From Streptomyces hayashii (GTDB taxonomy: Bacteria > Actinomycetota > Actinomycetes > Streptomycetales > Streptomycetaceae), in contig NZ_JAHHIU010000055.1 of the NCBI RefSeq assembly GCF_024539815.1, positions 1 through 64,000 of the forward strand: a DNA stretch of 64,000 nucleotides, read 5' to 3'. Shown piece after piece: positions 8,821 through 17,346 of the stretch (within the stretch, counting starts at the first letter, position 1; each line of letters opens with the position of its first letter). The notes below the pieces were generated by a model. The model searched no databases. It worked only from the letters and a program-made list of their open reading frames with translations, and was not told where the DNA came from. The translations under genes were made by a program, and so were the position numbers.

Positions 8821-9681
8821 CTACCTGTAGGTGATGTCGGACGACGCGTACTTGCAGTAGGTGCCGTCGGCGCCGGCGCCGTTCTTGGGCGGCTCCGCGC
8901 CCGTGTTGTTGCCGATGTACTTCTGGCAGGGAACGATCTTCTTGCTGCTGTCCCCGATGATGGTGATCTTCTTCAGGGTCGCGCTGTCGCCGTAGTTGGT
9001 GTTGATGCCGACGAGCCGACCGCCCTTGTACGTGGCCTCGATGGTGTTGAGGTTGATGGTGCGCTTGTGCTGGCCGCTCTTGCAGTTGCCGCAACTGCGC
9101 ACGAACGTCCCGAAGTTCTTCACCGCGAAGTTGGAGACGTTGAGCGTGCCGGCGCCGTTGAACTGGAACACCTTGTCGCTGGCTTCCTTCGCCCCGCCGC
9201 CGGAGACGGTGTAGACGTTCGACGACGACGAGCCGAGGAAGGTCGCCGCGTCCTCGCCGACGTCCTCCCACCAGACGTTCTGCAGCGTGCAGCTGCCGAG
9301 GCAGTGGATGCCGTCGGCGGCGGGCGAGCCGATGATCACGTTCTTCAGGACGGCGCCTGCCGCGAGCTCCAGGATCGGGTCCTGGTCCTCGTTCTGGCCA
9401 CCGGTGCCGAGGTCACCGCTGCCGTACAGGCGCTGCATCCCGTAGTCCTTGGTGCCGGAGACCGAGATGGTGGCGGTCACCGCCTTGCTGCTGGTGGGGG
9501 TGGGCCAGGTGGCGGCGCTCGCGGGGGTGAGCGCCCCGCTAGTCATGAGCATGCCAACCGTGAGGCCGACCGCGGCCAGCCCGCCGGAGAGGGCGCGCCC
9601 ATGGCGCCGGACACCGTGTGGAGTCGCTGGCGGGGGCGTCGGCGCTGGTGAAACCGCTGGTGAGGGTGCTGGTGAAGTCAT
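8821..9681 (-). CDS. Secreted pectate lyase, polysaccharide lyase family 3
   Basis: A 286-residue secreted lyase that would cleave polygalacturonate by beta-elimination outside the cell. Residues 1-55 contain a Pro/Ala-rich N-terminus, RRHGRALSG and a hydrophobic core ending in an ALTPASAATW-type signal cleavage site. The mature part shows PL3 hallmarks: PILELAAGAVLKNVIIG, ADGIHCLGSCTLQNVWWEDVGEDAATF, NFGTFVRSCGNC and the parallel beta-helix repeat pattern. It lies 53 bp downstream of the PL1 pectate lyase on the same strand, so the two are probably cotranscribed. The ATG at 9681 is preceded by a GAAGAAGG-type ribosome-binding site. Confidence 0.93.
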   Translation of the reverse strand: MTSPAPSPAVSPAPTPPPATPHGVRRHGRALSGGLAAVGLTVGMLMTSGALTPASAATWPTPTSSKAVTATISVSGTKDYGMQRLYGSGDLGTGGQNEDQDPILELAAGAVLKNVIIGSPAADGIHCLGSCTLQNVWWEDVGEDAATFLGSSSSNVYTVSGGGAKEASDKVFQFNGAGTLNVSNFAVKNFGTFVRSCGNCKSGQHKRTINLNTIEATYKGGRLVGINTNYGDSATLKKITIIGDSSKKIVPCQKYIGNNTGAEPPKNGAGADGTYCKYASSDITYR

Positions 9682-9734
9682 GTCCCGATGCCTTCTTCCG
9701 GATGGAGGGGTGGGGATGGGGGCGCTCCGGAGGG

Positions 9735-10712
9735 TCAGAGCTTTCCGGCGCCCGCGCCCGAGGTCACGGAGGCGACGACGGAGGAGGCGGGCTCGGCGGT
9801 GTAGCCGTACGGCGGCTTGGTGAACGTCCCGACGCGCGACACCTCGGTCGCGGCTCCGCCGAGGTCGTTGCCGGTGAGGTTGGCGTAGCCGTCCACGTCG
9901 CTGTCGCGGACGGTCGTGACGGCGACCCGCGTCGAGCGGAAGACGTTGTTCTCGACGAGCATCTGCGCGCCCATGCGCGAGTGGACGGCCGTCTCGGCGC
10001 CGACGACGTAGTTGTCGTAGAAGTGACCGGTGCCGAAGCGCAGGCTGGGGATGCGCGAGTAGACGTTGCTGAAGTGGTTGTGGTGGTACGTCACCCTCAA
10101 GTGACCTGTGTCCTGGCTCGCGTTGTTGTCGCTGTGGCCGACGAGCGAGCCCTTGTAGTGGTCCTTGAAGGTGTTCCACGACACCGTCACGAAGTCCGAG
10201 GCGTGGTTGACGTCCAGCAGGCCGTCGTAGTGATCCTTGTCGTGATCGCGGTCGGCCGAGAAGGAGTTGTGGTCGATCCACACCCTGGTCGAGGCCTGGA
10301 CCTCGATCCCGTCGGCCGGCTTGAGCGGCTTGCTGATGCTCAGGTTGCGGACGACCACGTTCGTCACCTTCTTCAGCCGCAGGCCGCCCCCGGTGAACCC
10401 GGACGACGAACCGACCCCGAGCACCGTGGTGTTGGACCCGACGTCGACCTGACCGCTCAGCGAGATCAGACCGTCGACCTTCACGACCTTCGCCGTGTCG
10501 CCGGACACGGCCGTCCTGAACGCGGCCAGGGTCGACACGGTGACCGCGCCTGCCCCGCCGCCGCCGGTCGTTCCGGCGCCGAATCCGATCGGCGCGCTCT
10601 CGGCGGCGCCGGCCGACGGGGGGAGTGCCATGAACGCCGCCGTGGCGAGCGCGGCGCACGTCGCGACGAGAACGGACCTTTGCGCATGTACACGTGAGGG
10701 ACCTGAGCGCAT
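9735..10712 (-). CDS. Secreted pectate lyase, polysaccharide lyase family 1
   Basis: A 325-residue secreted pectate lyase. A signal peptide occupies about residues 1-37 (RSVLVATCAALATAAFMALPPSAGAAES region). The PL1/Amb-allergen motifs are present: KVTNVVVRNLSISKP, VWIDHNSFSAD, DGLLDVNHASDFVTVSWNTF and the catalytic-region VTYHHNHFSNVYSRIPSLRFG. The ATG at 10712 begins directly before the basic n-region and has GAAGGG upstream; a GTG at 10748 would only add 12 residues in front. It is the first gene of a two-gene pectinolytic operon driven from the promoter at 10843-10871. The product works with the PL3 enzyme on pectin backbones. Confidence 0.94.
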   Translation of the reverse strand: MRSGPSRVHAQRSVLVATCAALATAAFMALPPSAGAAESAPIGFGAGTTGGGGAGAVTVSTLAAFRTAVSGDTAKVVKVDGLISLSGQVDVGSNTTVLGVGSSSGFTGGGLRLKKVTNVVVRNLSISKPLKPADGIEVQASTRVWIDHNSFSADRDHDKDHYDGLLDVNHASDFVTVSWNTFKDHYKGSLVGHSDNNASQDTGHLRVTYHHNHFSNVYSRIPSLRFGTGHFYDNYVVGAETAVHSRMGAQMLVENNVFRSTRVAVTTVRDSDVDGYANLTGNDLGGAATEVSRVGTFTKPPYGYTAEPASSVVASVTSGAGAGKL

Positions 10713-10842
10713 GGGGATGCGTCCCTTCGTGGGGAAGGAATGGATCACGTATGTAACTGATGTGCGTCGTTCTGAACACCGTGCACGGGCAGTGGGGACC
10801 CAGGTGGGGTTGTTCGGGCGGCTCGGTCACACTGCTGAACGG

Positions 10843-10871
10843 AACGTAGGGGGCAAGCGCTTTCTAGTCAA
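10843..10871 (-). promoter_or_regulatory. Promoter of the pectate lyase operon with operator in spacer
   Basis: On the minus strand TTGACT (10866-10871) and TACGTT (10843-10848) are separated by exactly 17 bp. The spacer contains the palindrome AAGCGCTT (10855-10862). A bound repressor would block RNA polymerase directly. The predicted leader is about 125 nt to the ATG at 10712. Confidence 0.75.
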
Positions 10872-10945
10872 CGCTTTGCGCAGAAGACATCCGGCCACCC
10901 CGGGCTACTCCAGGCCAACCGGCGGGGGCGCGCGGACCATTGGCG

Positions 10946-10959
10946 TGGGAGCGCTTCCA
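10946..10959. promoter_or_regulatory. CebR-like operator
   Basis: TGGGAGCGCTTCCA differs by one base from TGGGAGCGCTCCCA, the known Streptomyces CebR box that represses cellulolytic genes until cello-oligosaccharide is present. It lies between the pectate lyase operon and the CBM2-bearing esterase, about 290 bp upstream of the latter's start. Confidence 0.65.
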
Positions 10960-11128
10960 TGGCGCACCGGCGCATGCCACCATGCGAGGCGGACGCTTCC
11001 CTTCACGCGCCATATCTCACGCGCCACCAGTCACCGGCCACGCGCACGGACACCCCCTCCCGTGGGGCCGGCCCCACCGCTCCGGTTCACCCGGCGCCGG
11101 CCGTGCCGCCGCCCGCTCACGCCCGCTG

Positions 11129-11203
11129 TACGACTCGCTCAGGCCCGGTGTACGACTCGCTCACCCCGCACGGCGCACGCACCCCGCCCGCACGACTCGC
11201 TCA
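11129..11203 (+). repeat. Three direct copies of ACGACTCGCTCA upstream of the CBM2 esterase
   Basis: Identical 12-mers at 11130-11141, 11152-11163 and 11192-11203, i.e. 22 and 40 bp apart (about two and four helical turns). They lie 45-118 bp upstream of the esterase start and could be activator or repressor half-sites. Confidence 0.6.
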
Positions 11204-11247
11204 CCGCGTTCGACGTCCCCGAACCGCCACCAGAAAGGGGCAGGCAC

Positions 11248-12561
11248 GTGTCCGATTCCCTTGGAAGAGCGCTGCGTTCGTTGTTCGGCGCTCTGCTCCT
11301 CCTGCTCGCCGCGGCGCTGCTGACCGCGCCCACGGCCGGCGCCCGCCCGCAGGCCGCCGCGCAGGTGCCCGCCGCCACGCTCACCGAGGTGACCGGGTTC
11401 GGAACGAACCCCAGCAACCTGCAGATGTACGTGTACGTGCCGGCGAACGTCACCGCGCACCCGGCCGTGCTGGTGGCCGTGCACTACTGCACGGGTTCCG
11501 GCCCCGCCATGTACAGCGGCACCGAGTTCGCGCGACTGGCCGACCGGTACGGATACATCGTGGTCTACCCGTCGGTCACCCGCAGCAGCAAGTGCTTCGA
11601 CGTCTCCTCGCCCCAGGCGCTCAAGCGCGGCGGCGGCAGCGACCCCGTCGGCATCAAGTCGATGGTCGACTGGACCGTGCGGACGTACTCCGCCGACACC
11701 AAACGGATCTTCGTGACGGGCATCTCCTCCGGCGCGATGATGACGAACGTCCTGCTCGGCGACTACCCCGACGTGTTCGCGGCAGGGGCCGCGTTCGCGG
11801 GCGTCCCGTTCGGCTGCTTCGCGACCACCAACGGCTCCGAGTGGAACAGCCAGTGCGCGGGCGGCACCGTGATCCACACGCCCCAGGAGTGGGGGACCCT
11901 GGTGCGCAACGCCTATCCCGGCTACAACGGCCCCCGCCCGCGGATGCAGGTATGGCACGGCACGCTGGACGACACCCTGCGCTACCCGAACTTCGGGGAG
12001 GAGATCAAGCAGTGGACGAACGTGCTGGGCGTCAGCCAGACCCCGGCCGTCACCGACTCGCCCGTGTCGGGCTGGACCCGCACCCGCTACGGCGCCACCG
12101 GTGACCGCGCCCCCGTCGAGGGCATCAGCGTCCAGGGCGTCGGACACGGTGTGTACAGCAACGGCATGGGCGCCCGGGTCCTCAGGTTCTTCGGCCTCGA
12201 CGGCTCCGGGCCCGCACCCGATCCCGACCCCCAGCCCCAGCCCGGGGCCTGCCGGGTCACGGCCTCCACCAGCGCCTGGAGCACCGGCCTGACCGCGTCC
12301 GTGACCCTCACCAACACCGGCGCCTCCGCGATCGACGGCTGGAAGCTGGGCTTCACGCTGCCCGCCGGGCAGACCATCACCAACGGCTGGGGCGCCGCGT
12401 ACGCACCGGTCTCGGGAGCGGTGACCGCGACCAACGAGGCCTACGACGGCACGCTGGCGCCCAACGCGAGCGTCACCATCGGATACCAGGCGAACCACGC
12501 GGGCAACAGCGCGGCGCCCGGCGCCTTCACGCTCAACGGCGCCGTCTGCACGACGGCTTGA
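11248..12561 (+). CDS. Secreted CE1 carbohydrate esterase with CBM2
   Basis: A 437-residue secreted esterase. A signal peptide (about residues 1-32, LFGALLLLLAAALLTAPTAG) precedes an alpha/beta-hydrolase of the PHB-depolymerase/feruloyl-acetylxylan esterase type; the nucleophile is in GISSG (GxSxG) and a late His in GVGHGVYS. A Pro/Asp linker (PAPDPDPQPQPG) joins it to a C-terminal family 2 carbohydrate-binding module with the flanking Cys residues and conserved Trp (ASTSAW, GWKLGF, NGWGA). It would remove acetyl or feruloyl groups from hemicellulose while bound to cellulose. The GTG at 11248 follows AAAGGGG with 7 nt spacing. The CebR-like box upstream fits cellulose-linked control. Confidence 0.93.
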   Translation: MSDSLGRALRSLFGALLLLLAAALLTAPTAGARPQAAAQVPAATLTEVTGFGTNPSNLQMYVYVPANVTAHPAVLVAVHYCTGSGPAMYSGTEFARLADRYGYIVVYPSVTRSSKCFDVSSPQALKRGGGSDPVGIKSMVDWTVRTYSADTKRIFVTGISSGAMMTNVLLGDYPDVFAAGAAFAGVPFGCFATTNGSEWNSQCAGGTVIHTPQEWGTLVRNAYPGYNGPRPRMQVWHGTLDDTLRYPNFGEEIKQWTNVLGVSQTPAVTDSPVSGWTRTRYGATGDRAPVEGISVQGVGHGVYSNGMGARVLRFFGLDGSGPAPDPDPQPQPGACRVTASTSAWSTGLTASVTLTNTGASAIDGWKLGFTLPAGQTITNGWGAAYAPVSGAVTATNEAYDGTLAPNASVTIGYQANHAGNSAAPGAFTLNGAVCTTA

Positions 12562-12566
12562 GCCAT

Positions 12567-12590
12567 CGTGGGCGGCCGGTGCCGCCCACG
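12567..12590. terminator. Hairpin terminator between convergent genes
   Basis: Perfect 10-bp stem CGTGGGCGGC / GCCGCCCACG with a 4-nt loop, starting 6 bp after the esterase stop and lying downstream of the convergent FprA-type gene. Confidence 0.75.
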
Positions 12591-12689
12591 AACCGAGTAT
12601 GAGACGCGCGTCCCTGCGACGAGCCGCAGAGCGCGGGGCGCGGGGCCGGGTTGTCGGGTGTCGGGGTGCGGCCGTGCGGGCTGCCGGGC

Positions 12690-14117
12690 TCAGGAGGGCT
12701 GGTCCGCGGCACGCGCGGTGCCGGTGGGCGCGGTCGCGGCACGCGTGGATTCCGGGGGCGCGGTCGCTGCGCGTGAACGGTCGGCCGAACCGGCCGCGGC
12801 CCTCAGCGCCGCCCAGTCCGGCAGCTTCACCACGCCCCGCCCCAGCGAGGCGCCCAGCGCCGCCTCGGCCCGCTCGATCGCCAGCCATCCCGCCCACCCC
12901 ACGGGCTCGGCCCCGCTCGCCCGCAGCGAGTCGAGCGGATCGTCGGGCAGCGTGCGCCGCGCGAGAACAGGGGCGTCCTCCAGCAGGGACGTCGCCGTTT
13001 CCTTCGCGCACGGACGGTTGGTGCCGATCACACCCGTCGGGCCCCGCTTGATCCAGCCCGCCACGTACTCGCCCGGCGCGATCCCGCCCGCGCGCACCAC
13101 TCGCCCGGCGACATGCGGCACCGTGCAGCTCTCCACGTCGAACGGCAACCCCTCCACCGGCACCCCGCGATACCCCACCGACCGCAGCACCAACTGCGCC
13201 TCGACGTCCTCGTAGCGGCCGGTGCCCAGGACGCCGCCGCGCCCATCCGGAGCCGTACGCTCCAGGCGCACCGCCCCCACCCTGCCCTCGACGGCGAGCA
13301 GTTCGACGGGTCGCAGGAAGAACCGGAGCCGGATCCGCCGCCGGGCGCCGCGGGCCGGCGCGGCAGCCCAGTCGCGCAGCACCTCCACGTTGCGCCGCTG
13401 CGCCGCCGGCAGCCCGGACGGATCGCCGTACGCCGGATCGGACGCCAGGTCCGTCTCGTCGACGACCACCTCGGTGTCGGGCAGCCCGCCCAGCTCGCGC
13501 AGTTCCTTGGTGGTGAAGCGCGCCTGGGACGGGCCGCGCCGCCCCACCATGTGGATCTCGGTCACCCCGCTCGCGGACAGCGCGCTCAGTGCCGTCTGCG
13601 GCATGTCGGTGGGGCTCAGCTCGGCCGCGTCCCGGGCCAGCATCCGGGTGACGTCCACCGCGACGTTCCCGACGCCCACCACGACGGCCGCGCGGACGTC
13701 CCGCACGAACCCGCCGCCGGCGGCGTCCGGGTGCGCGCTGTACCAGGACACGAAGTCCGTCGCCGACCAGCTGCCGGGCAACTCCTCGCCGGGGACCCCG
13801 AGGCGCCGGTCCGACGCGGCGCCCACGCAGTACACGACCGCGTGGTACAGCCCGCGCAGCCGCGCCACGGGAACACCGTCCGCGCCGACCCGGACCCCGC
13901 CGAGGAAGCGCACCCGCTCGTGTTCGAAGACCGCGCGCAGGCTGTGCTGGAGCGACTTGATCTTCTCGTGGTCGGGGGCGACGCCGTAACGCACGAGGCC
14001 GTAGGGACACGGCAGGCGGTCCAGGACGTCGACGAGCACCTCTGGATCCCGCTGGACCAGACTCTGGGCGGTATAGACCCCACTCGGTCCTGAACCGACG
14101 ACGGCGACACGCAGCAC
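12690..14117 (-). CDS. FprA-type ferredoxin/adrenodoxin-NADP reductase
   Basis: A 475-residue FAD- and NADPH-dependent reductase of the adrenodoxin reductase/mycobacterial FprA family, passing electrons from NADPH to ferredoxins, often for cytochromes P450. Seen: the FAD-binding VAVVGSGPSGVYTAQSL at the N-terminus, LPCPYGLVRYGVAPDHEKIKSLQ, the NADP-binding VVGVGNVAVDVTRML, and the ATG-like AGGIAPGEYVAGWIKRGPTGVIGTNR motif. The last 35 residues are a divergent Ala/Thr/Arg-rich tail. The GTG at 14117 has AAGGAG 7 nt upstream; the frame extends to 14273 but the extension is low-complexity and lacks a ribosome-binding site. No P450 or ferredoxin gene is adjacent. Confidence 0.93.
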   Translation of the reverse strand: MLRVAVVGSGPSGVYTAQSLVQRDPEVLVDVLDRLPCPYGLVRYGVAPDHEKIKSLQHSLRAVFEHERVRFLGGVRVGADGVPVARLRGLYHAVVYCVGAASDRRLGVPGEELPGSWSATDFVSWYSAHPDAAGGGFVRDVRAAVVVGVGNVAVDVTRMLARDAAELSPTDMPQTALSALSASGVTEIHMVGRRGPSQARFTTKELRELGGLPDTEVVVDETDLASDPAYGDPSGLPAAQRRNVEVLRDWAAAPARGARRRIRLRFFLRPVELLAVEGRVGAVRLERTAPDGRGGVLGTGRYEDVEAQLVLRSVGYRGVPVEGLPFDVESCTVPHVAGRVVRAGGIAPGEYVAGWIKRGPTGVIGTNRPCAKETATSLLEDAPVLARRTLPDDPLDSLRASGAEPVGWAGWLAIERAEAALGASLGRGVVKLPDWAALRAAAGSADRSRAATAPPESTRAATAPTGTARAADQPS

Positions 14118-14339
14118 GGCGGAACTCCTTGCCCCGGGGTACGGAGGAGAGCGCTGGTGTCTCCAGCATCGCACCGGTGCCGCTCCCCTGACAGGGTGCT
14201 GTGTCCGCGCGGGGTGCGCATGCCCGCTCGAATGGAAAGTGATCATGCGGTTACGTTGCGTATGCGTATGCATATGCGCTGGGGCGTGGAGCGGCAGGCG
14301 TGCCCGACGCGCCTGGCGTATGGGCGGCCGGCGGGGCGG

Positions 14340-14978
14340 TCACCGCATGCCGCGCATCCGGGTGATCTCGCTCGTCTGCTGTGCGATCACGTCGTCCGCC
14401 ATCTCCTCGATCTGCACGTTGTTCCCCTGTGCCTTGACGTCCGCGGCCATGGTGAGCGCGCCCTCGTGGTGGGTGATCATCAAGGTGAGGAAGAGGGTGT
14501 CGAACGCCTTGCCGCGCGCTCCGCGCAGCTCGGTCAGCTGGGCCTCGGTGGCCATCCCGGGCATGGCGGTGTGATCGTGCCCGCCGTTCGCCGACGTCTT
14601 GCCGTGCGTCGTGAGCCAGCCCTTCATGGCCTCGATCTCCGGCCCCTGCGCCGCGGAGATGCGCAGGGCGAGCCGCTTGACGTCGCCCGAGCGGGCGCGG
14701 TCCGGGACGAGCCCGGTCATCTCCAGGGCCTGGGCGTGATGCTGGATCATCGTCCGCGCGTACGACACGTCGGCGGCGTTGGGGGTGTCGTCGTCGGTGC
14801 GCTGCTCGGCCGCTTCCTGAGGGGAAAGGGTCCGGTTCGCGTCGCCCGGCCTGCCGGGCGCGATCACCGAAGGGCCGTCGGCCGCGGGCGACTTGGCGTC
14901 GGGCCCGGAGTCGCAGCCCGCGAGGGCGAGCACCAGCAGCAGCGCGGCCGAGGCGAGGGGCTTGCGGCGGACCGGCAC
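14340..14978 (-). CDS. DUF305 lipoprotein
   Basis: A 212-residue exported lipoprotein. The N-terminus MPVRRKPLASAALLLVLALAGC ends in a lipobox (LALAGC) with the lipidated Cys at residue 22. The mature part has the two DUF305 half-motifs, TMIQHHAQALEM and MITHHEGALTMA, whose paired His residues suggest a four-helix, metal-binding (possibly copper) fold; the role is unproven. The GTG at 14978 follows AGGAGGTCGTT. It is divergent from the LVIVD-repeat protein gene, a pairing that suggests shared control of two cell-surface proteins. Confidence 0.92.
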   Translation of the reverse strand: MPVRRKPLASAALLLVLALAGCDSGPDAKSPAADGPSVIAPGRPGDANRTLSPQEAAEQRTDDDTPNAADVSYARTMIQHHAQALEMTGLVPDRARSGDVKRLALRISAAQGPEIEAMKGWLTTHGKTSANGGHDHTAMPGMATEAQLTELRGARGKAFDTLFLTLMITHHEGALTMAADVKAQGNNVQIEEMADDVIAQQTSEITRMRGMR

Positions 14979-15027
14979 AACGACCTCCTGGGATCGGTGA
15001 GTCGAGAACGGGATCGTCCTCGTCTGG

Positions 15028-15056
15028 ATCTATGCACCACTGATCGCGTCACTGAA
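15028..15056 (-). promoter_or_regulatory. Probable promoter of the DUF305 gene
   Basis: On the minus strand TTCAGT (15051-15056), 17-bp spacer, ATAGAT (15028-15033). This would give a leader of about 45 nt containing the AGGAGGTC ribosome-binding site. Confidence 0.5.
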
Positions 15057-15089
15057 CAGAAAGACTCATTACGAGTGCGTTGCCAACCC

Positions 15090-15118
15090 TTGATATGTGC
15101 ATGATGAAGACGATACTT
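15090..15118 (+). promoter_or_regulatory. Promoter of the LVIVD-repeat gene
   Basis: TTGATA (15090-15095) and ATACTT (15113-15118) separated by exactly 17 bp, a good vegetative-sigma match, about 49 bp upstream of the GTG at 15167. Confidence 0.65.
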
Positions 15119-15166
15119 CGGAGCACCGTGATCCGTTCCCCGTGAACGGCCACAAGGGAGGATGCA

Positions 15167-16669
15167 GTGACCCTGTTGAACGATCCTCGAACGCGGCGCA
15201 GACGGCTGGGAGTCGCCGCCGCGTGCACCGGTCTCCTCGCCGCACTCCTGACGGCGGTCCCGGCGGCCGCGACCCCCGACCCGGGGGACGGAACCGCCGT
15301 GGAGCGGGAGGTCTCGCAAGGCGCCAGGGCCGAGGCGGCCGCGGCGATCGCCGACGGCGAGATACCCGGGCAGGACGAGATCGCCCACTCCGCCAACATC
15401 TCGCACCTGGCGAACATCCCCAAGGACGCCTTACCGGGCACCAACTCGGACCTGGCCTTCCAGGGCAAGTACGCCTTCGCCGGCAACTACGACGGCTTCC
15501 ACGTCTTCGACATCAGCAACCCGAAGTCGCCGAAGACGGTGGCCCAGGTGCTCTGCCCCGGCTCACAGAACGACGTCTCCGTGTCGGGGAACCTGCTCTT
15601 CCTGTCGACCGACTCCTCGCGCAGCGACAGCAGTTGCAACAGCACCACCCAGCCGGTCACCGAGAAGTCCTCCTGGGAGGGCATGAAGGTCTTCGACATC
15701 AGCGACAAGGCGAACCCGAAGTACGTCGCCGCCGTGGAGACCGCCTGCGGCTCGCACACCCACACCCTGGTGCCCGAGCGCAAGAACGTCTACATCTACG
15801 TCTCCTCGTACTCGCCCAGTGCCGCCTATCCGGACTGCCAGCCCCCGCACGACGGCATCTCGGTCATCAAGGTGCCCCGCGAGGCGCCCGAGAAGGCGGC
15901 GGTCGTGAGCTTCCCCGTGCTGTTCCCGGGAGAGGGCCCGGACGGCGGCGGCAATCCCGGCGGCCCGACCAACCCAGGCGTGTCCAAGACCACCGGCTGC
16001 CACGACATCACCGTGCTGCCGGAGAAGGATCTGGCGGCCGGCGCCTGCATGGGCGACGGCATCCTCTTCTCCGTCAAGGACCCGGAGCACCCGAAGGTCA
16101 TCGACCGGGTGCAGGACAACGTCAACTTCGCGTTCTGGCACTCCGCTACCTTCAACCAGAAGGCGAACAAGGTCGTGTTCACCGACGAGCTCGGCGGCGG
16201 CGGAGCCGCCACCTGCAACGAGGCGACCGGCCCGAACCGCGGCGCCGACGGCATCTACGACATCGTCGGCAAGGGGGACAAGCGCAAACTCGTCTTCCGC
16301 GGCTACTACAAGATCCCCCGTCACCAGGCGGACACCGAGAACTGCGTCGCCCACAACGGCTCGTTGATCCCGGTGAAGGGCAAGGACCTCATGGTCCAGG
16401 CCTGGTACCAGGGGGGCGTCTCCGTCTGGGACTTCACCGACTCGGCGAAGCCGAAGGAGATCGCCTACTTCGAGCGCGGCCCGCTGAACACCACGACTTT
16501 GCAGACCGGCGGCTCGTGGTCGGCGTACTACTACAACGGCTACATCTACTCCAACGACATCGCCAAGGGCTTCGACGTGCTGAAGCTCGACGACAAGCGC
16601 ACGGACCCCGCGAAGCGGGTCCGTCTGCGCGAACTCAACGTCCAGACCCAGCCGGACTACTTCGACTGA
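15167..16669 (+). CDS. Secreted LVIVD-repeat protein
   Basis: A 500-residue exported beta-propeller-like protein. The N-terminus has four consecutive Arg before LGVAAACTGLLAALLTAVPAAAT, a Tat- or Sec-type signal with cleavage near residue 36. The mature chain contains LVIVD-type repeats, e.g. GFHVFDISNPKSPKTV, GMKVFDISDKANPKYV and GVSVWDFTDSAKPKEIAYF. These are choice-of-anchor/beta-propeller surface proteins with unknown ligand. The GTG at 15167 follows GGGAGGATGCA. It is divergent from the DUF305 lipoprotein and its 3' end overlaps the TetR gene by 13 bp on the opposite strand. Confidence 0.92.
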   Translation: MTLLNDPRTRRRRLGVAAACTGLLAALLTAVPAAATPDPGDGTAVEREVSQGARAEAAAAIADGEIPGQDEIAHSANISHLANIPKDALPGTNSDLAFQGKYAFAGNYDGFHVFDISNPKSPKTVAQVLCPGSQNDVSVSGNLLFLSTDSSRSDSSCNSTTQPVTEKSSWEGMKVFDISDKANPKYVAAVETACGSHTHTLVPERKNVYIYVSSYSPSAAYPDCQPPHDGISVIKVPREAPEKAAVVSFPVLFPGEGPDGGGNPGGPTNPGVSKTTGCHDITVLPEKDLAAGACMGDGILFSVKDPEHPKVIDRVQDNVNFAFWHSATFNQKANKVVFTDELGGGGAATCNEATGPNRGADGIYDIVGKGDKRKLVFRGYYKIPRHQADTENCVAHNGSLIPVKGKDLMVQAWYQGGVSVWDFTDSAKPKEIAYFERGPLNTTTLQTGGSWSAYYYNGYIYSNDIAKGFDVLKLDDKRTDPAKRVRLRELNVQTQPDYFD

Positions 16670-17331
16670 TCCCCGGCCGGCAGGTCCGTCGCGAAGAACC
16701 GCGACAGATCGGTGTCACATCCCCCGCCGGACGCCTCGGCGTCCGGCGGGACCCCCAGCTCCCAGTCGAGCCGGTAGCGCGCGAACAGGTCGGCGCGCAG
16801 CCTGACGAGCGGCAGGGGCACGTTCGGCAGCACCATCGAGTAGACGGCGCCCATCAGTTGGGAGCGCAGCATCGGGTAGTCGTGGTCGGCGTCCTGTGAG
16901 CCGTGCCGGGCCGCGGTCTCCCGCAGGAGTTCGGCCAGTCGCTGCTGTTCCGGGCACTGCAGGAAGCCCTCGGCCTGGAGCAGCCCCGCCATGTGCTGAC
17001 GCATCAGCACCGTGCGGTCGCGGGCCAGCCCCATGATCGCGTCGATGGCCCGGGCCATGCGCTCGCGTCCGTCCTCGGTGTGCGGCCGGCTCTCCAGCGC
17101 CTCTTCGAGCGTGCGGTGCATCAGGCGGTGCACGGCCGACTGCACCAGTTGGCGCTTGCCGGGGAAGTAGTACGACACCAGGCCGCGCGCCGTGCCCGCC
17201 CGGTCCGCGATGTCGCCTAGGGTCGTGGCCTCGTACCCGCGTTCGCCCACCAGTTCCACCGCGGCCTGCAGAAGCCGTTCCCGGGAACGCCGCCGCAGTT
17301 CTTCATTGACCGAGGCGCTGCGCGGGGACAT
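16657..17331 (-). CDS. TetR-family transcriptional regulator
   Basis: A 224-residue TetR repressor. The N-terminal HTH is clear: RLLQAAVELVGERGYEATTLGDIADRAGTARGLVSYYFPGKRQLVQ, here broken into its helices at about residues 18-62. The C-terminal ligand domain has no recognisable specificity. The ATG at 17331 is preceded by CAGGAG. A 19-bp near-perfect palindrome and a TATAGT -10 box lie just upstream, so it probably represses itself. It is convergent with the LVIVD gene, overlapping its last codons by 13 bp, which may give antisense interference. Confidence 0.93.
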   Translation of the reverse strand: MSPRSASVNEELRRRSRERLLQAAVELVGERGYEATTLGDIADRAGTARGLVSYYFPGKRQLVQSAVHRLMHRTLEEALESRPHTEDGRERMARAIDAIMGLARDRTVLMRQHMAGLLQAEGFLQCPEQQRLAELLRETAARHGSQDADHDYPMLRSQLMGAVYSMVLPNVPLPLVRLRADLFARYRLDWELGVPPDAEASGGGCDTDLSRFFATDLPAGDQSK

Positions 17332-17346
17332 CCTGTAACTCCTGCG

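Noticed and set aside
10713..11247. Small genes in the pectinase-esterase intergenic region
   Set aside because: Frames there lack ribosome-binding sites and family features, while the region is full of promoter and operator elements.
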